Source of the DNA: Blasia pusilla
Taxonomy: Eukaryota; Marchantiophyta; Marchantiopsida; Blasiales
Length of the DNA: 64,000 bases
NCBI GenBank assembly: GCA_050084515.1
Contig: CM114273.1
Span: 39,246,001 to 39,310,000 of the forward strand
Reading direction: 5' to 3'
Part shown: piece after piece, positions 1-12,690 of the stretch
Layout: each line of letters opens with the position of its first letter
Position numbering within the stretch: position 1 is the first letter of the stretch
Made by a program: the position numbers and the translations under genes
Notes under the pieces: generated by a model
What the model was told of the DNA's origin: nothing
The model's database searches: none
What the model saw: only the letters and a program-made list of their open reading frames with translations

Positions 1-1037
1 GGCTTAAGGCCTTCGCCAGGGATCAATGTCCGGGGAGAACCCGGGTTAAGTGTTGAGCTGGGCGGAAGAATTTGAGAATTGCCGATTCAGTTTGTCACTT
101 ACCGGCCAAAAACAGAGGGTTCAGAGAGGGTGTCCTTTGTATTCGTACCTGTTTAGCCGGTTGGAATGACGAAATCTTCAAAAATTCCCGCTCGTTTTTA
201 GAGACCGGGAATGTACCGGTCGTCACGGACCCTGGCAGGGATCCCTAATTCTCCTCTATCAATCATTATGAAAATCCGAAATTCCCCGATTGCGACAGCT
301 ATGCGCATGCCGCTTTACTTCTTTTCGGTGTTGAAGTCCGACTTGCACGCTATAGCGGCTGTACTGCTGCAAGCCAGGGTTCGGGGAGTTTTCCTGTGGG
401 ACCCGGTACATTGCCGATCGGGAACAGCAATCCCTGTTTTGGAACCGGCTTCAAATACGTTATACAAATCCAACCGGTTTTTGGTAGTGAACTTAAATTT
501 GACCCGGCTAGTTTTATTCGTAACTCCCGATTTCCCCGAATATTGCTGCAAGCATCTAATTCGTTCTTGAATAAGGGCCGGAATCCACCGAATGTGCACC
601 CTCCCCTGAATCTCCCACTGGGGAGTTCACCATCCCGGGCCGAAACTTCACTTCACCGGTTCACCCTGGGACGAAATAGCGTAGAGGGGACGGAGTTGGC
701 CGTTACACTCCCTTTGCGCTCGCTGAAGTGGCTTCAGTGGTAATAATGATGGTATTGCCAGCAGAAACGTGACGATGCCCGGGAAATGATGTGGAATCGT
801 GGTGGAGATCATAGATTCAAGGAATCACGGAGTAAGCTAAACCAATGGGAGGTGAGTTCAAGCACCTTACGAAGTTACTTGTCCTAACCATTTCAAATTA
901 AGAGCTGGCAGGGCCCGGTCACCGGTGAAGTTGCGCAGATCATGCACGTGCGCTTCTGTAGATCACCCTTGAATCGACACGAGGTGAGGGCCGTGAGGTT
1001 GCCGCGTGTTGATCTGAGCCGGACGTGTCTGGCTCAG
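1..1037. other. Unassigned GC-richer stretch, no gene recognised
   Basis: Several short open frames overlap one another on both strands here, but none shows a motif, codon regularity or splice pattern I can support. Wording such as a C-rich 'ttccccga' followed by 'gctgcaag' recurs loosely near 285-305, 360-375 and 530-555, which suggests an old degenerate repeat. I found no rRNA or tRNA signature. Confidence 0.4.
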
Positions 1038-1540
1038 TGCGAGCTCAAGTGGTGGCCCAAGGGCAAATGCTACAAGGAGCGGCGGCGGCGGTGAAGAAGA
1101 CACATATCTACAGTCGACTACACGAGGGACACATTTTCATCCCCTGGCCATAGAGATGTATGGGGCTATGGGGAGAGGTTCGACTCGTTCCTTACGGACT
1201 GCGCCCATCATCTCCACTTGAGAAATGGGTTGTCCTTAGCTACTGCGATTCAGATTGTAGGCACCGGGTCTCCATAGCGTTGCGGCGTGCCAGGCTAATG
1301 GGATTTTTGCTTGGCGGGGCTCGGTGTGGGAGACGCCGGCGCTAGAGGCCCACTTAGTAGTAGTCATAGCTCTCTTGTTGTTCTTGATATTGTCTCTGCT
1401 TTGTTGGTGAGTTTAAATCGTTAGGGGGAATGTCCCCTTCTTCCTTTTCTGGTCTTGTTGTGGCCTTCAAGTTTTGACTCTTTGAGTCCCCCTCTTTTGT
1501 ACTTCCGATGGGTTTTCCATCACTCGTTTTTATCGAAGTG
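1038..1540 (+). mobile_element. 3'-end fragment of an RLE-type non-LTR retrotransposon (copy A)
   Basis: From about 1038 the plus strand matches the 3' end of the minus-strand element at 49.7-53.0 kb. The shared part covers the end of its last coding domain, from the Ala-rich segment before 'VKKTHIY' through 'AIEMYG' to 'DCAHHL'. It continues into the 3' untranslated region with the shared GAGGCCCAC and TTAGGGGGAA blocks. The frame is broken by indels. Severe 5' truncation is the usual result of incomplete target-primed reverse transcription. The copy has no retained promoter or ORF start and is dead. The end near 1540 is approximate, set where similarity to the other 3' UTRs fades. Confidence 0.75.
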
Positions 1541-4500
1541 CACCTTCATTCACTGACCGCATTAGCAAGGAACGCTCAAATGTGTCTTGTCTTCTTACCA
1601 GACTCCAGAGTCGGTGTAACTGGCTCAGAAGGACCTCGGCGTCCCCCGAGCTGATTCACCATTTCCTAGAGGGCTGGCGGTGGTGGCGCCGCCCGCCGTG
1701 TTTGAAGTGATTATTGGTCGGATGTCTTTGATCGAGCGCTAGTGAAGACTCAGATCCCGTAACTGAGCAATATAAGTACTACTTGTACTTACCCTAGTGA
1801 GGTTCGTTCTCTTCGTGTTAGTTCCAAGTACCTTTCCACCTCACAGATAAATCTGGCTGCAATCATTGGCAAGTGACCATGACAAAGAGAGCTTTTCGTA
1901 AACACCCGAAACAACATATGTCAGCCGCTCGCCTGTGATGAAAGCGCATACTTGAACCAGACCTTATGCAGAATAATGAAAGCTGCAAAGTTGCGATGAT
2001 CCTGGATGACAAGCTACACTAGTACACCTCCAATACAAGCAGAAGAATATCCATCCTTCCCACTCTCCTCGAAGTGAGCATGTTCACTAGCTTCAATGCA
2101 TTTTCCCAAAATAGTAAGTGAGTGAGGACATTCTTAACTATGTCGGTTCGTGGTCAATTTCTGATTTCTTGTAATCCGTCATTTGCAAGTCACCCTGGCC
2201 AAAGACCTTCCTTAATGAGCATTAGTAAAAATGCATTTTCTCGTTGCTCATTGGTGTTTGCAAATCAAGAAGGCACTTTCCGCTCATGCAATGAACGAAA
2301 ACAAAAATGTTTGAAGAAGTAGTATATAGGTCGTGAAGGGAGGAGATTACTTTTATTGCAAATAAATTCAATTTTTTTTTGCAAATCAAGAAAACACTCT
2401 CCCATAATAATACATACATGCTTATCTACTAACAAACTTCCGTACTAGATGTACGGCTTGCTACTTGCAAGACAGACTTAACGACAAGAAACTATGAGAT
2501 GTGTTTTTAGATGTCGGAAAAATTGAATTCACACCTTGTGAATGCGAGCACGAGGAGATCCCTTCTATTCGTCTTGGGGTTAAGCCGTGAGAACACTTCA
2601 GCGTGAAATCGCTCACTTTTTCCATCTCTAACAAGTTTTGTCTTGAAAACTCACTTGGAACCAATTCTTTTCTAGGAATTTGGCAAGACTCCCAAGTCTC
2701 ATGAGCTTTGTGCAACTTATCATTACCTTTAGATGATAAAATTGAGCAAATCTAAAAAATCTTGCAATGTTATTGGGTTCACTATCAAAATCTCTAGATT
2801 TTTATACATTAAAGTTTAATTAAAATTTTTCTCCAATGGAAAATCTTAATCATAACAGATGTAATAATCCCCTTCCTTCCATAGATAGAAACTATAGTAT
2901 TGGTGAGGATCCATAATAATATTGTGGGGAATCAATGCCATCTATTTACAATTGAGATGGACACGGCAAAGGTACTTCTTGATTGAGCTTCCTCATCCAA
3001 ATTTGGTCTTCTTTTGGTTATGTATAATGTTATTCTCCAAGATGTGATCTTACTTGTGCCTTTGGACTAACACTTTTCAACTTTGTCATGGATCCTAGGT
3101 AATGAGAATAATGTGAAGGCAATACCTTTTCCATACTCTTCTCAATCTACTTTCATGGTATTATAAGGTATTCAAACTAGAGTTGATGAGTTATTCAAAA
3201 CAAGTATTCTCCACAAAGATCACATCCCTACTATTTACCAAACCTAGACTATTAGGGGGAAAAATTTCACATGCTTTAGAGGCTCAGTATGCAACAAAAT
3301 ACCTTTTTTCCCTTAGCCTCAAGCTTTTTTCGTTTCTCCTTGAAAAGATGGTATCACATTGATTCATAGAAGACATCCAAATTGACAAGAAAACTTAATG
3401 GGCAATTTTACCTACCAATTATGGATGTGAAAGCCTTTTCAATATCTACACAATGTCACCCGACACAAATTGGTTTGTAACGAGGGTGCAAACTTGTTCA
3501 AAGATAGAGGGCTTTATCCGCTCCACTCTCAACGCCATAGATTGCATAAGTAGATCAAGGGGTGGTCATGTGGCACCCCTTGATCACACACCTTCTTCTT
3601 TCAAATTTGAGCCAAGCTTTTTTTCAATGTTTGCAAGAAAGGCCTTCACCTTCATATCTTCTCCACATTGAATCCAAACTGCAAACCACATAGCCATGAG
3701 AAGAGATCGAGCCACAACTTCCGAGACCGGTTTATAGACATGGTTGTAAATATTTGGAAAAGGAAAGCAATGAGCATTCCTAATAATGCATGATTCTCAT
3801 GTTAGAAATGTCCCATCTGGATTATATTTCTAAAAAATGGAATCATCATGCATGAAACATTCGTTATGACACCATACTGGCTAATGTTTGTTTTCTCTAG
3901 TACTACAGTATATAGTAAAAACCACTAATCGCAATCTCTACATTTTACCTCCCCAAGCTAGCACAATGGGAAACTTTGGAATCACTTTCAAAGACACCCT
4001 ATTTTATATCCTTCTACAGTTCTACTCTCCTCTAATCCGGGAGCATCCGGAAGAGAGTGGTGGCATTTCCCTGCTTCACTGCCTTTTCCCAAAATAGTTT
4101 ATTACTTTCGGTCGCCCGTGACAAAAGCATGTGCAGTTCACACAAATTTATCTTCATGATGACAGTATCAGCGTTCCTCACATGGAGGATACTGCTTATC
4201 GGGCATATAGGGCATAAGCACCTGTTCGAGCCGCCGAGAGTCCGGGCTGTGAAACTCGGAATCTTGAAAAGCATCTTGGAATTTGACTTTCAAACAAAGG
4301 AACCGCCCCATGAGTATTTAATGTTCCTCCGGACTCCATATTCTTCGAAGACCGATCTCCCGATTACGTCGGTGCACCAGCGTCCGATCGGAACTTCCAC
4401 ACCAGTGGGCACACACTGCAAACGCCAGTTTGTGTTCGATTGGTCATTTTTGTATATGTAATTTTTGTAGGTGTCACTCTTCACGAGCTTTGATGCTCCT

Positions 4501-5150
4501 TCTTCTAACTTTGTACAATCAAATTAGAACTGCTTAGATCTTCTAGCCTGTCGAGAACTGCTAGGTCTACGAAGAGATTCCGAGCCATTGCACATAGTCT
4601 TCGGTTCAGTTCCTTATTGAGCCTTGATTGATCACGATCTTCAGAGAAACGGACTCTTTGGAGCTAGTAATTGAGGCGATTACGGACGTGAAGCTTTCGC
4701 TCTTTGAGTCAGACCGTGGAAGATTTCATTTCGTGGATTCGGGTCACCAGGACCATCACCACCGTCGCGCTCGGCCGGTCTGTCGAGGATTCTGTAAATA
4801 CCTGGGCCGTCGTGGAAATTTCGTGATATATCGAAAAGATCGTTGATCATCTTAGTCGATTGGCGTAACGTGTCTGCTCTTCGAGCCAGAACCAGCAGAG
4901 CCAAACACGCCTCTAGTGCGGCCAGAGGATCGACTATCAGACCTCGTATGTGCGCATGTCGGCGCGCCTATCAAGCGGAACTTGAGCGGGTGTTCTCGAC
5001 CCCGAACGTCCCCGTGTTTCTAATCCTTCTAGCTGACGACCTGGTCGTGTATGCAGTCGTAGATTCGAGCGGACTTGCAAGTGGAAGTTCGAAGCCTCGA
5101 CACTTGTACATTTGAGAGTTGAGTACGTACACGCGCGTAAAATATCAAAA
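1541..5150. other. Intergenic; no supported gene; last part is upstream region of the transporter gene
   Basis: From 1541 to about 4450 the sequence is AT-rich and holds only short overlapping frames without recognisable domains. From about 4480 to 5150 base composition becomes more balanced as the transporter start at 5151 is approached, so this part probably contains its promoter and 5' UTR. I could not place a TATA box or transcription start with confidence. Confidence 0.4.
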
Positions 5151-8100
5151 ATGGAGAAATCACATGAAAATACTGTAATCAACGTGAAGGGGGACGAGTA
5201 TGCATCGTTAGAACAGAAAGATGACGAAGAAACTTATGAACTGACAAGTCACCGAGCTCCAGGAGTGCCATGGATCATCTGGTTCCTGCTGATTTTCGCC
5301 CTTGTATTTTCGTCGGCTTCTGGAGCTGTAAGATTTATACTTTCATTTGTCTCGCTTATTCGTTGCACTTTACGGCCATATAGATTAATCGCCCTCTTTT
5401 CTTTAATACGTCTCAGTTATTCGTTGTACCATACGGACATATAGATTAAACGAGCTCTTTTGCATCGCGATTGAACTTTAATGAATCGCTGAGTCGTATG
5501 TCATAGACAGGAGCGGGCGAAAATGCTAAGTCAGCCTTTCGTAGATAATCCACCGCAAGTTGAAGTTCTACACCCTTCAAATTTAGCTATTCCGAGTAAT
5601 TCGACTGTCGAGCGAGCTGGTCGTTCAGATTTTGCAATGTTCTTTGAATTTGGATGAGTATGATCCGAAAGGGGCCAGATTACTCTTTCTTGCACATGTC
5701 GCGCCATCGCATAACTATTCGCGTGTTTGCTTGTGAACGATTTATTCAGATCATGTTGCAGATGGAAACTGATCGCGCAGCTGCTATTTCTATCGCGTGT
5801 TGGCGCTTTCAAGTGACGACGTTGGTGATGTTTCCGTTTTTTATCTGGCAGTGCTTATTCATATCACCGGAACAGCGAAAAATATTTTTCAAGCTCTCTA
5901 CTTTTGCTCATATTTTACTCAGCGGGATAGGACTTGCGCTCTATTTTAGTCTGTGGGTACGATACATCTCTCTCCCGCCGCCTTTTATCTTTGTGAGGAA
6001 CTCTATTTCACTCGTAGCAGATCTCGGTTCACAGCTTGACTCCTCCTTCCAACAAGAAAAAACTGATACGTCGACCCACTGAGGTTTTAGGACTCGCGAG
6101 CTAGGGATTCGTGTTCGCGACGCTCTCCAAAAGTTAATTCAGGTGCTGGCGCGACCAGCCAAACTGTCGACCACCATCGCCACTTGAAGGATGTCCAAGT
6201 GGAGCCAGCTAGTCGGAACATCGTCCGCTGACTCATTCGATCGGCGGACCGGATTTGTAGGCATATACACCACCTTTACAGCTTTACTCCGGGAATACGA
6301 TGGCCCATTATGCACCATTAATATTCACGTGAAGAGCCGTGGAAAGTTGGTGAATCACAACCCTTGACTGTTGAAATGATGTCAAGCCTGAGAGAGAAAC
6401 TAGGTCAATTCGAGAACCAACGTCCTTGAAGTGGTACTCGCCTGACTGAAATTCCCAAACTCAACCCGCTCTAATGAGGAAAATTGCACTGAAATTGCAC
6501 ATATAAAGAAGTGATGAGAGTCTGCATGTATATATGAGCGGGTACGTTATTGTAGATCTGATCTCGTGGGCTGCTTGTTGCACATTGCAGAATTGGTCAA
6601 TGGAGCATACGTCTTTGACACACAGCTTCTTTCTCTCAGCAATGTCTCCCATTTTCGTTGCGGCCGGCACTGTGATCTTTGGAGGATCCCTGTTTCCAGC
6701 GGAGATTGGTGGGGTCGCGCTGGGGATCACTGGTTCGCTCATTATAGCTATGGGCTCACAAAGCGAGTCAGGAGCAAATGTGGGTGAGAACACGCTGACC
6801 GGAGATGTTGTGGCTCTCCTTTCTTCGAGTGGAATGGCTCTTTACTTGACGTCATCCGGATATCTCCGAGGTACATTGCGCGCACAAGTTTGCAATTCTC
6901 CTTTAATTTTCGATCTGGCTCTCAACTCCAGCTTGACTATTTGCTCACTTGGTGGGTAGCTTGTTCAAAGACAAATAGCAAGTACCCAAGCTGTTATGAA
7001 GATAAATTGAGGTTTAAAAAGAATTTAAGCCATAAGCGTGAGAGCTTGACAGAGGAAAGAGCCCTTTACAATACCCCACTAGCCTTCTTCCCAAAGTTAA
7101 AGTTGAGCATGCCTTTCCGGATAGCTAGAGCTAGCCAGGGCTCAAGTTCATCACCCATGCCAGCTCTCGGTGACCATAGCTCGAGTTTTTGGTTTACCTT
7201 CTGATTTCTGTATACGCTCTTTTCGCATTCACGGAAAGGGTCATAGAGGAGGGTAATCGAGGGTTACGGTGTGTCTCGGGTGGCAAGAATAGGCTGGACT
7301 GCTATGGATACTTCTCATTTGAGCACATTGCGGTGATGGATGAGCCTTGTACACTACATAGTGCACACACGTTTAATATGAATGCAAGTCCAAAAAATCC
7401 GAGCGAAGATCTAGATAGATGATATGACATTGTAGAAAACCAGCTAAGAGAGTACTGTTCATTTTTCCCTGCGATTTCTCGGTAGCTTCCGGCGTACAAC
7501 AAAGGCAGCAATTCGTGGATCACCCACGACTCATGAATGCTATCGAAGCCACGTCTTGAGCGAGCTCTACATATTTTATAGCTAATTAGAAAGCCTAGTA
7601 CTCAATGGTGCCGTGAATTGGCAGTGGCGCACGTACGAGATTAGTTTGTGGCCGAGTCGATGGAGGTACTACTCACTTTTGTAATTGACGTCTGCGTGCG
7701 TGTTCGTGACGTGTGCCTTACTGCTCTTTGCTTCTATTGCTCAGGTTCAACGCTGCCCATGTACGTGTACATGTTCCCTTCCACCTTGGTGGTCAGTATC
7801 GTGCTTGGACTCGCGGCGATCTTCCTTGAGGGATGGGGATCATGGGGTCCGTCCAATCCTGGCATAATCAGCGGTCCTTTTGGCTGGCTCACGTTAGACG
7901 AAGGTATTCTTCAATTCCTCTCTTCAGTCGAGTCCACATCCCATTCACCAATTTTTTTAAAGTTTGGGAATTCGATCCTGTCTGATTCCGGGCGTCGTAG
8001 CTTCCTTGCGAGTTGAACGAGACCTGACGCAACGAGTTTTCGACGCAAGTCGTTTTTCCAAAATCAGACGAAGCTCACTGATCTTAGACTGGGAACCTTC

Positions 8101-9058
8101 CACCGTTCCTACTACTTCATATATGTAGCCATCTCCTGTAGAGTTGGACCTCATTCCCGACACCCCGGGTTCAACTTTTGAATGACGTGCACAAGAGAGG
8201 GTGCTACATGTCCTGATGGGCAGCGAAAGAAATCACCGGGAAGATTTCCAAATCGGACACAGCGTCGCATTGATTCACGGCGTAGGACTGCAGAAAAAAT
8301 CAGATCATATCACATGACAATTACTATCACGCGAGATGGATTAAAGCTTTATCAGGGAAGAAATAGTTACGGGTCCGACGCGTTCATGCGTCTCGAAGCT
8401 GTGAAAGATGCTTGGACTGGATCAACTAGTTGGTGGCATACTGAATTTTCCTTCTTGGATTGGGCAATCTAGCTGGATTGTAGATGTCGTAATTCAAACA
8501 TCGTGCACAGAGTGGAAAATATGAAATGCTAACATGGCGCCGTTGGGGTGTATGATGACGTTCAGCAAATTTCCTGCTGCCAACGATATTCTTGGGAATC
8601 GGGCCCGGATTTCTTTGCTATGTCATATTCAATATCGTCCTTGCGTACACAAGCTCTTTGACACTTTCCCTGGGACTCTCCGTGTGTCCGCTTTCGGGCT
8701 CCCTCATTGGCTGGGCAGCAGGCCTTTCAAATACTCCAAGGTACGATAATACAACTCCGACCCACGCTTCGGATGAGTCTACGGAAGCGTGATACTCCTG
8801 CTAACTTGAGCCCAGAATTCAGCTTGCGTCGGTTAGCGTCATTCAGAGTTTTGCTGATTGAGGGCCGTGTCAACGACATTGGTGAATGCAGCATCCTTAC
8901 GTGCCTCGGAGGAATCCTGACCATGGCTGCCACAGTTACAGTCAGCTGGGCGAAGCAACCAGAAAAGCAAAGAAATAAGGTACCCATTTGTACACATACT
9001 TATCATCTCGAGCATAAACTGATGTGTACTAGTCTAACCATCTCAGCATAACGGTTGA
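5151..9058 (+). CDS. Drug/metabolite-transporter (EamA/DMT) superfamily membrane protein, seven exons
   Basis: My gene model joins 5151-5327, 5750-5956, 6591-6870, 7745-7903, 8566-8740, 8892-8979 and 9047-9058. All six introns (422, 634, 874, 662, 151 and 67 bp) start GT and end AG, the exons sum to 1098 nt, and the frame closes exactly at TGA, giving 365 residues. A polar acidic N-terminus of about 38 residues precedes a first membrane segment (PWIIWFLLIFALVF). Roughly ten hydrophobic segments follow. Exon 2 has the 'ACWRFQ' element and exon 3 the 'HTSLTHSFF' element typical of EamA proteins, followed by glycine-rich helices. Family knowledge: DMT proteins move small metabolites across membranes. 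The substrate and the membrane cannot be read from sequence. The ATG at 5151 (aaaaATGG) is the first in frame. The last exon adds only three codons and is the least certain part. The gene appears intact and single copy. Confidence 0.82.
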
Positions 9059-9593
9059 TGTCCAGCTGCCAGGCCAATTTCAGCCGGAGGAGTTATTTGC
9101 GGATGTCACTGATCTCTACTCACCAGGATTGAGACCGAACTGGTCGTAGTCGTCATTCGAGCACTCTTCCAGTGATTGCGTTGAGACTCATGTCTATTAT
9201 TCCCGTCCATTGTGGCAGGATCAGGTCGACGCGGAATCGTACTTCAAAATTACAGAAGACGAAATCGGGGAAGCCAAAGTGCCCTTGTTGAAAAATTGTG
9301 AACCTGCGTAGAAACGAATCATAATCACAGAGTGTAGTCACCAGATAGTATGTGTTTGCGATTTCGAGACTATTCTTTCGACTGAACGCTCCACCGCAAG
9401 CTTGATCTCCAACGCAGCCCATCCAATAGAGTGGAACTACGGTGACACACGTACGACATTCCCGTCCGCTGTTAGATCCCCCAGCCAGCCCGTCGAAAGC
9501 GAGAAAGTACATCATTTCGAGTGAGCTGTGTGAATTGTAAATAGTAGGTCATTCCAAAAACGAAGGATAGGGGAAGACTAGGCTGACTGAGCT

Positions 9594-9599
9594 AATAAA
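9594..9599 (+). terminator. Candidate poly(A) signal AATAAA for the transporter gene
   Basis: A canonical AATAAA lies about 535 bp downstream of the predicted stop at 9058, followed by T-rich sequence at 9604-9640. Plant poly(A) signals are loose, so this is only a plausible site. Confidence 0.3.
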
Positions 9600-9929
9600 G
9601 TAAGATTTTTTCTTCCCCTTTCTCTTCTCCTATTTTGTAATACGCAAATAGTGCGAGGATTGGAAAAAGAAACCATCGTGTATAGGATGTTGTATTTCGT
9701 CTTGTAGAAGACGTAGCTCTAGATTATCGTGCCATAGCCTAGCTTGCATTCATAGGAATCGAAGGTAGGATGTCAAACGAAAAAAAAAGTCTATTCTTGT
9801 CGACGATCGACGCGGACAAACTTCTACTCTTTCCGATTTCAAGAACGAGACCTGTTGGTTGGTAAATGGTTGCAAATGTTGAACGCTTATATTCTTTCCT
9901 ACTTTGTTTGTAAACCCTTTTCCAAGTTC

Positions 9930-9986
9930 ATTTTCGATGGTCATGATTCCACGAAAAAGAATGGTGGATTGATGACCATCGAAAAT
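9930..9986. repeat. Long hairpin: 23-bp imperfect stem, 11-nt loop
   Basis: Positions 9930-9944 and 9972-9986 are perfect reverse complements (15 bp). The stem continues inward for 8 more pairs with two mismatches, leaving the loop gaaaaagaatg. A T-run (aaatttttttaaa) follows soon after. It could be a MITE remnant, a small-RNA precursor or a terminator-like structure; the sequence alone does not decide. Confidence 0.7.
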
Positions 9987-10500
9987 ATGCTGAACAAATT
10001 TTTTTAAATCGAATCAGAACCCCACTTCTTGGCCCTCCATTCGAAGGTTCACCATAATATGGTGTAGGAATTTTCCAAAAAATTTGACAATAATAATGGG
10101 GTTTCTTTCTAAGTAGGTAAAGAAATAGGTGTCTTCTAAATAGGTAAAGAAATCTATATTATTATGGGACAAGTGTCTTCTTGCAAACACGTAAACACGT
10201 GGTAATTGGGCACCAAGAAAATGTTTCACATGCTATAAGAAGTAAGATAACAATTTGAATTTATGTGCAGCATCATGAACGGGACACTAACTCTTCAAAC
10301 ACCTTTCAATTTATATTACTAGTTGGTGTCTTGTCAATGATAGGATGCCTAAAAAAAATTTGGGATTGAATATTCATAAAGTTTCCGAAAAAAATTCCCA
10401 ATATTTGGTTTATGTAAAATTTCTCCTCTCCCTGTATCGTCCATATCTAGCCCACCCTACCCTTCTCAATATCCACCCATAGAGATGGATCTAATGTAAT
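9987..10500. other. Anonymous AT-rich sequence with a short direct repeat
   Basis: The block 'taagtaggtaaagaaat' near 10111 recurs as 'taaataggtaaagaaat' near 10137. No gene is recognised. Confidence 0.4.
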
Positions 10501-11644
10501 CACGAGGACGAGATATTTGCCAGCCAGGGCTTGTTACTAGCTTGGGAGAGTGTAGTATGAGATTCTTGCGAGATAAGTGCACCAAGTAATTTCCTAACCC
10601 CTTCTACCCTCCTCTATCCTACTCACATGGGTAAGGAACATGGGTATATTTAACATGTGCCTTGAGTCTAGGAGATCTAGGTTTGGTGGAACCGTGGAAC
10701 AGAAGAGTCCTAGTATTGCGACCCTCGTAGCTGAATGGAACATCAGAACTCTAGTAGGCTCACACTAGGATAAAATCTTGTCAAAGTCTCTAGAATAAGA
10801 CATGAGTTGTAAATGAGACGCAAGCCTTATTGAGCGTCGCAAATGATGATGGTCAGGACTTGGAACTTGACTAAGCTCTTCGGGCTTCCTTGCTTTTGAG
10901 GTTATAATGGCTAGACCCAAGATGTATTTGGCATGAATTAGGTGGCGTTCGAGAGCTTAAGAGAAGAGAATTCTAACGCACTAAATATCTACATGAATGA
11001 ACAAAATTCGAGAAACCATCCCTAAACTATTAGAATAATAGCTAGGTTCAAGACCACAACGAGCGGCCTAAGCAGACTTTTCCAAAGGTAGGGAGGGGTG
11101 GAGATCTCTAGAACTATATATAAGGGGGAGGGTCTCCAAGGAATTTGGGATCTAAACCCCATCTTGGGGAGCCATAGGGATGAACCAAGGGCGCATGATG
11201 GATTGAGAGGTTGGCTTCGAAGCGTTGACACCAAACCGAGTCCAAGGGGATTATTGATGGATTTCAATCTTGGACCTTAACCTGTGACTCATATATCGGG
11301 TCCGATTAGAGACTTTTTTGAGGTCCGTTAGACAATTGGGATTACTAGGCGCTAATGACATTTTAGGTCACTAGACTATCAAGGAAGTCTGTCCCAAGTC
11401 TTAAAGAGCTTGCTTGTGTTGGGAAGTGAAAGGTTAGGTCATCATCTGACTCCACTTAGATATATTGAGCTTGAAAGATAGTCCAAGTCTAGGATTTGGG
11501 AGATGTGAGATTGGTTGATCCAAATAATGGCTAATATAACATGAATATGTTTGGGTACAGATCAGTAAGGTGAGCATGACCTATTGAACAAACACTTTTG
11601 CACTACATGAGACCAATGTTCAAGAGGAGTAGGGGTATGACACA
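10500..11644 (+). mobile_element. Decayed LTR of an LTR retrotransposon
   Basis: A canonical TATA box (ctatatataa, 11114-11123) is followed about 520 bp later by a segment ending in CA at 11643-11644. Directly after it comes a primer-binding-site-like sequence at 11645-11656 (tggtatcataac), which matches the initiator-Met tRNA site tggtatcagagc at 10 of 12 bases. This is the order expected at the end of a 5' LTR. The left boundary is not visible and 10500 is a guess. No gag or pol is recognisable downstream, so only the LTR seems to survive. Confidence 0.4.
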
Positions 11645-11656
11645 TGGTATCATAAC
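11645..11656 (+). other. Degenerate tRNA-iMet primer-binding site
   Basis: It matches the plant LTR-retrotransposon primer site at 10 of 12 positions and sits immediately after a CA dinucleotide that would end the LTR. Confidence 0.45.
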
Positions 11657-11699
11657 CAATCTTTGTTGAGCGTGAACCCGAGGTTTTTTTGGGGCTACT

Positions 11700-11790
11700 A
11701 GACACTTGGGGCGACACAAGGTTGCAATGAGGCCTCGACACTTGGGGGAACACAAGGTTGCAGTGAGGCCTAGACTCTTGGGGAGGGAGG
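11700..11790 (+). repeat. Short tandem repeat, about 2.5 units of roughly 50 bp
   Basis: The phrase 'cttgggg...acacaaggttgca(a/g)tgaggcct' occurs twice with a third partial start. It lies just inside the putative retrotransposon primer site. Confidence 0.6.
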
Positions 11791-11984
11791 CAAGAGACAA
11801 GGAAAGGATCTGAATGGAACAAAGCTTAAGGATGGCAATTGTAAGTGGATCATTAGCAAAACTTCAACATAAGCTACCAATTTCGACAAATGTGGTCTTT
11901 TAGAAAACCCCGTTTTGTTCTAATATGATTATTAGTACACTAGGAAATAGTGTAATGGGAGTACAACTTAGGTTTTACTCTCTA

Positions 11985-12690
11985 TGTCAACCATGTTTAT
12001 GGCTTAGGGTTTGGGATTTATGGGTTAAGGTTTAAGGTTTACGGCTTCGGGTGTAAGATTTATGTCTTACCATGGAGGGCTGAGGGTTCAGATTAATAAC
12101 ATTTCTCTATACTTCTTTAAGTTAGTATTCACTTAGGGTTTAGGCTTTAGGGTTTATGGCTAAAGGCTTAGGGTTTTTGGCTAAGGGTTTAGGGTTTAGG
12201 GTTTTTGGCTTCTGTTCTAGGGTTAAGTGTTTTTGGCTTATGTTCTAGGGTTAAGGGTTTTTGGCTTATGTTCTAGGGTTAAGGGTTTTTGGCTTAGGAT
12301 TTAGGATTTATGGCTTAGGGTTTAGGGTTTATAGTTTAGGATTTAGGGTATTTGGCTTAGGGTTTAGGGTCCTTTGCTTAGGTTTTTGGGTTTTTGGCTT
12401 AGGGTTTAAGGGTTAGGGTTTAGGGCTTTTGGATTAGGGTTTATGTCTTAGGGTTTATGGTTTACGGCTTAGGTTTTAGGATTTAGTGTTTACAGTCTGG
12501 GCTTCAACAAAAGATTTTGGATTTTTGGCTAGGGCTTAGTGTTTATGGTTTGAGCTTCAACAAAAGGTTTTGGATTTTTGGCGAGGGCTTAGTGTTTATG
12601 ATATAGGCTTTAGGCTATATTAATAACTTAGGGCTTACTGTTTGAAGGGTTTAAGGTTTAAGGTTTAAGATAAATGATTTGTTCAAGGTT
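11985..12690 (+). repeat. Degenerate interstitial telomere-like array (TTTAGGG derived)
   Basis: About 700 bp are built from gttTAGGGttt words mixed with 'tttttggctta' and 'tttatggctta' variants, forming a higher-order pattern of roughly 25-30 bp. TTTAGGG is the standard plant telomere unit. The array is strongly diverged and lies inside the window, so it is interstitial and not a chromosome end. It could be a relic of an end fusion, break repair or local satellite growth. Confidence 0.8.

Noticed and set aside
211-743. Three overlapping open frames of 94-119 codons on both strands
   Set aside because: They overlap each other, carry no motif and have no splice or codon support; GC-rich sequence gives such frames by chance.
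4032-4484. Overlapping open frames of 64-134 codons near 4.0-4.5 kb
   Set aside because: They run on opposite strands over the same bases with no domain; not used as genes.
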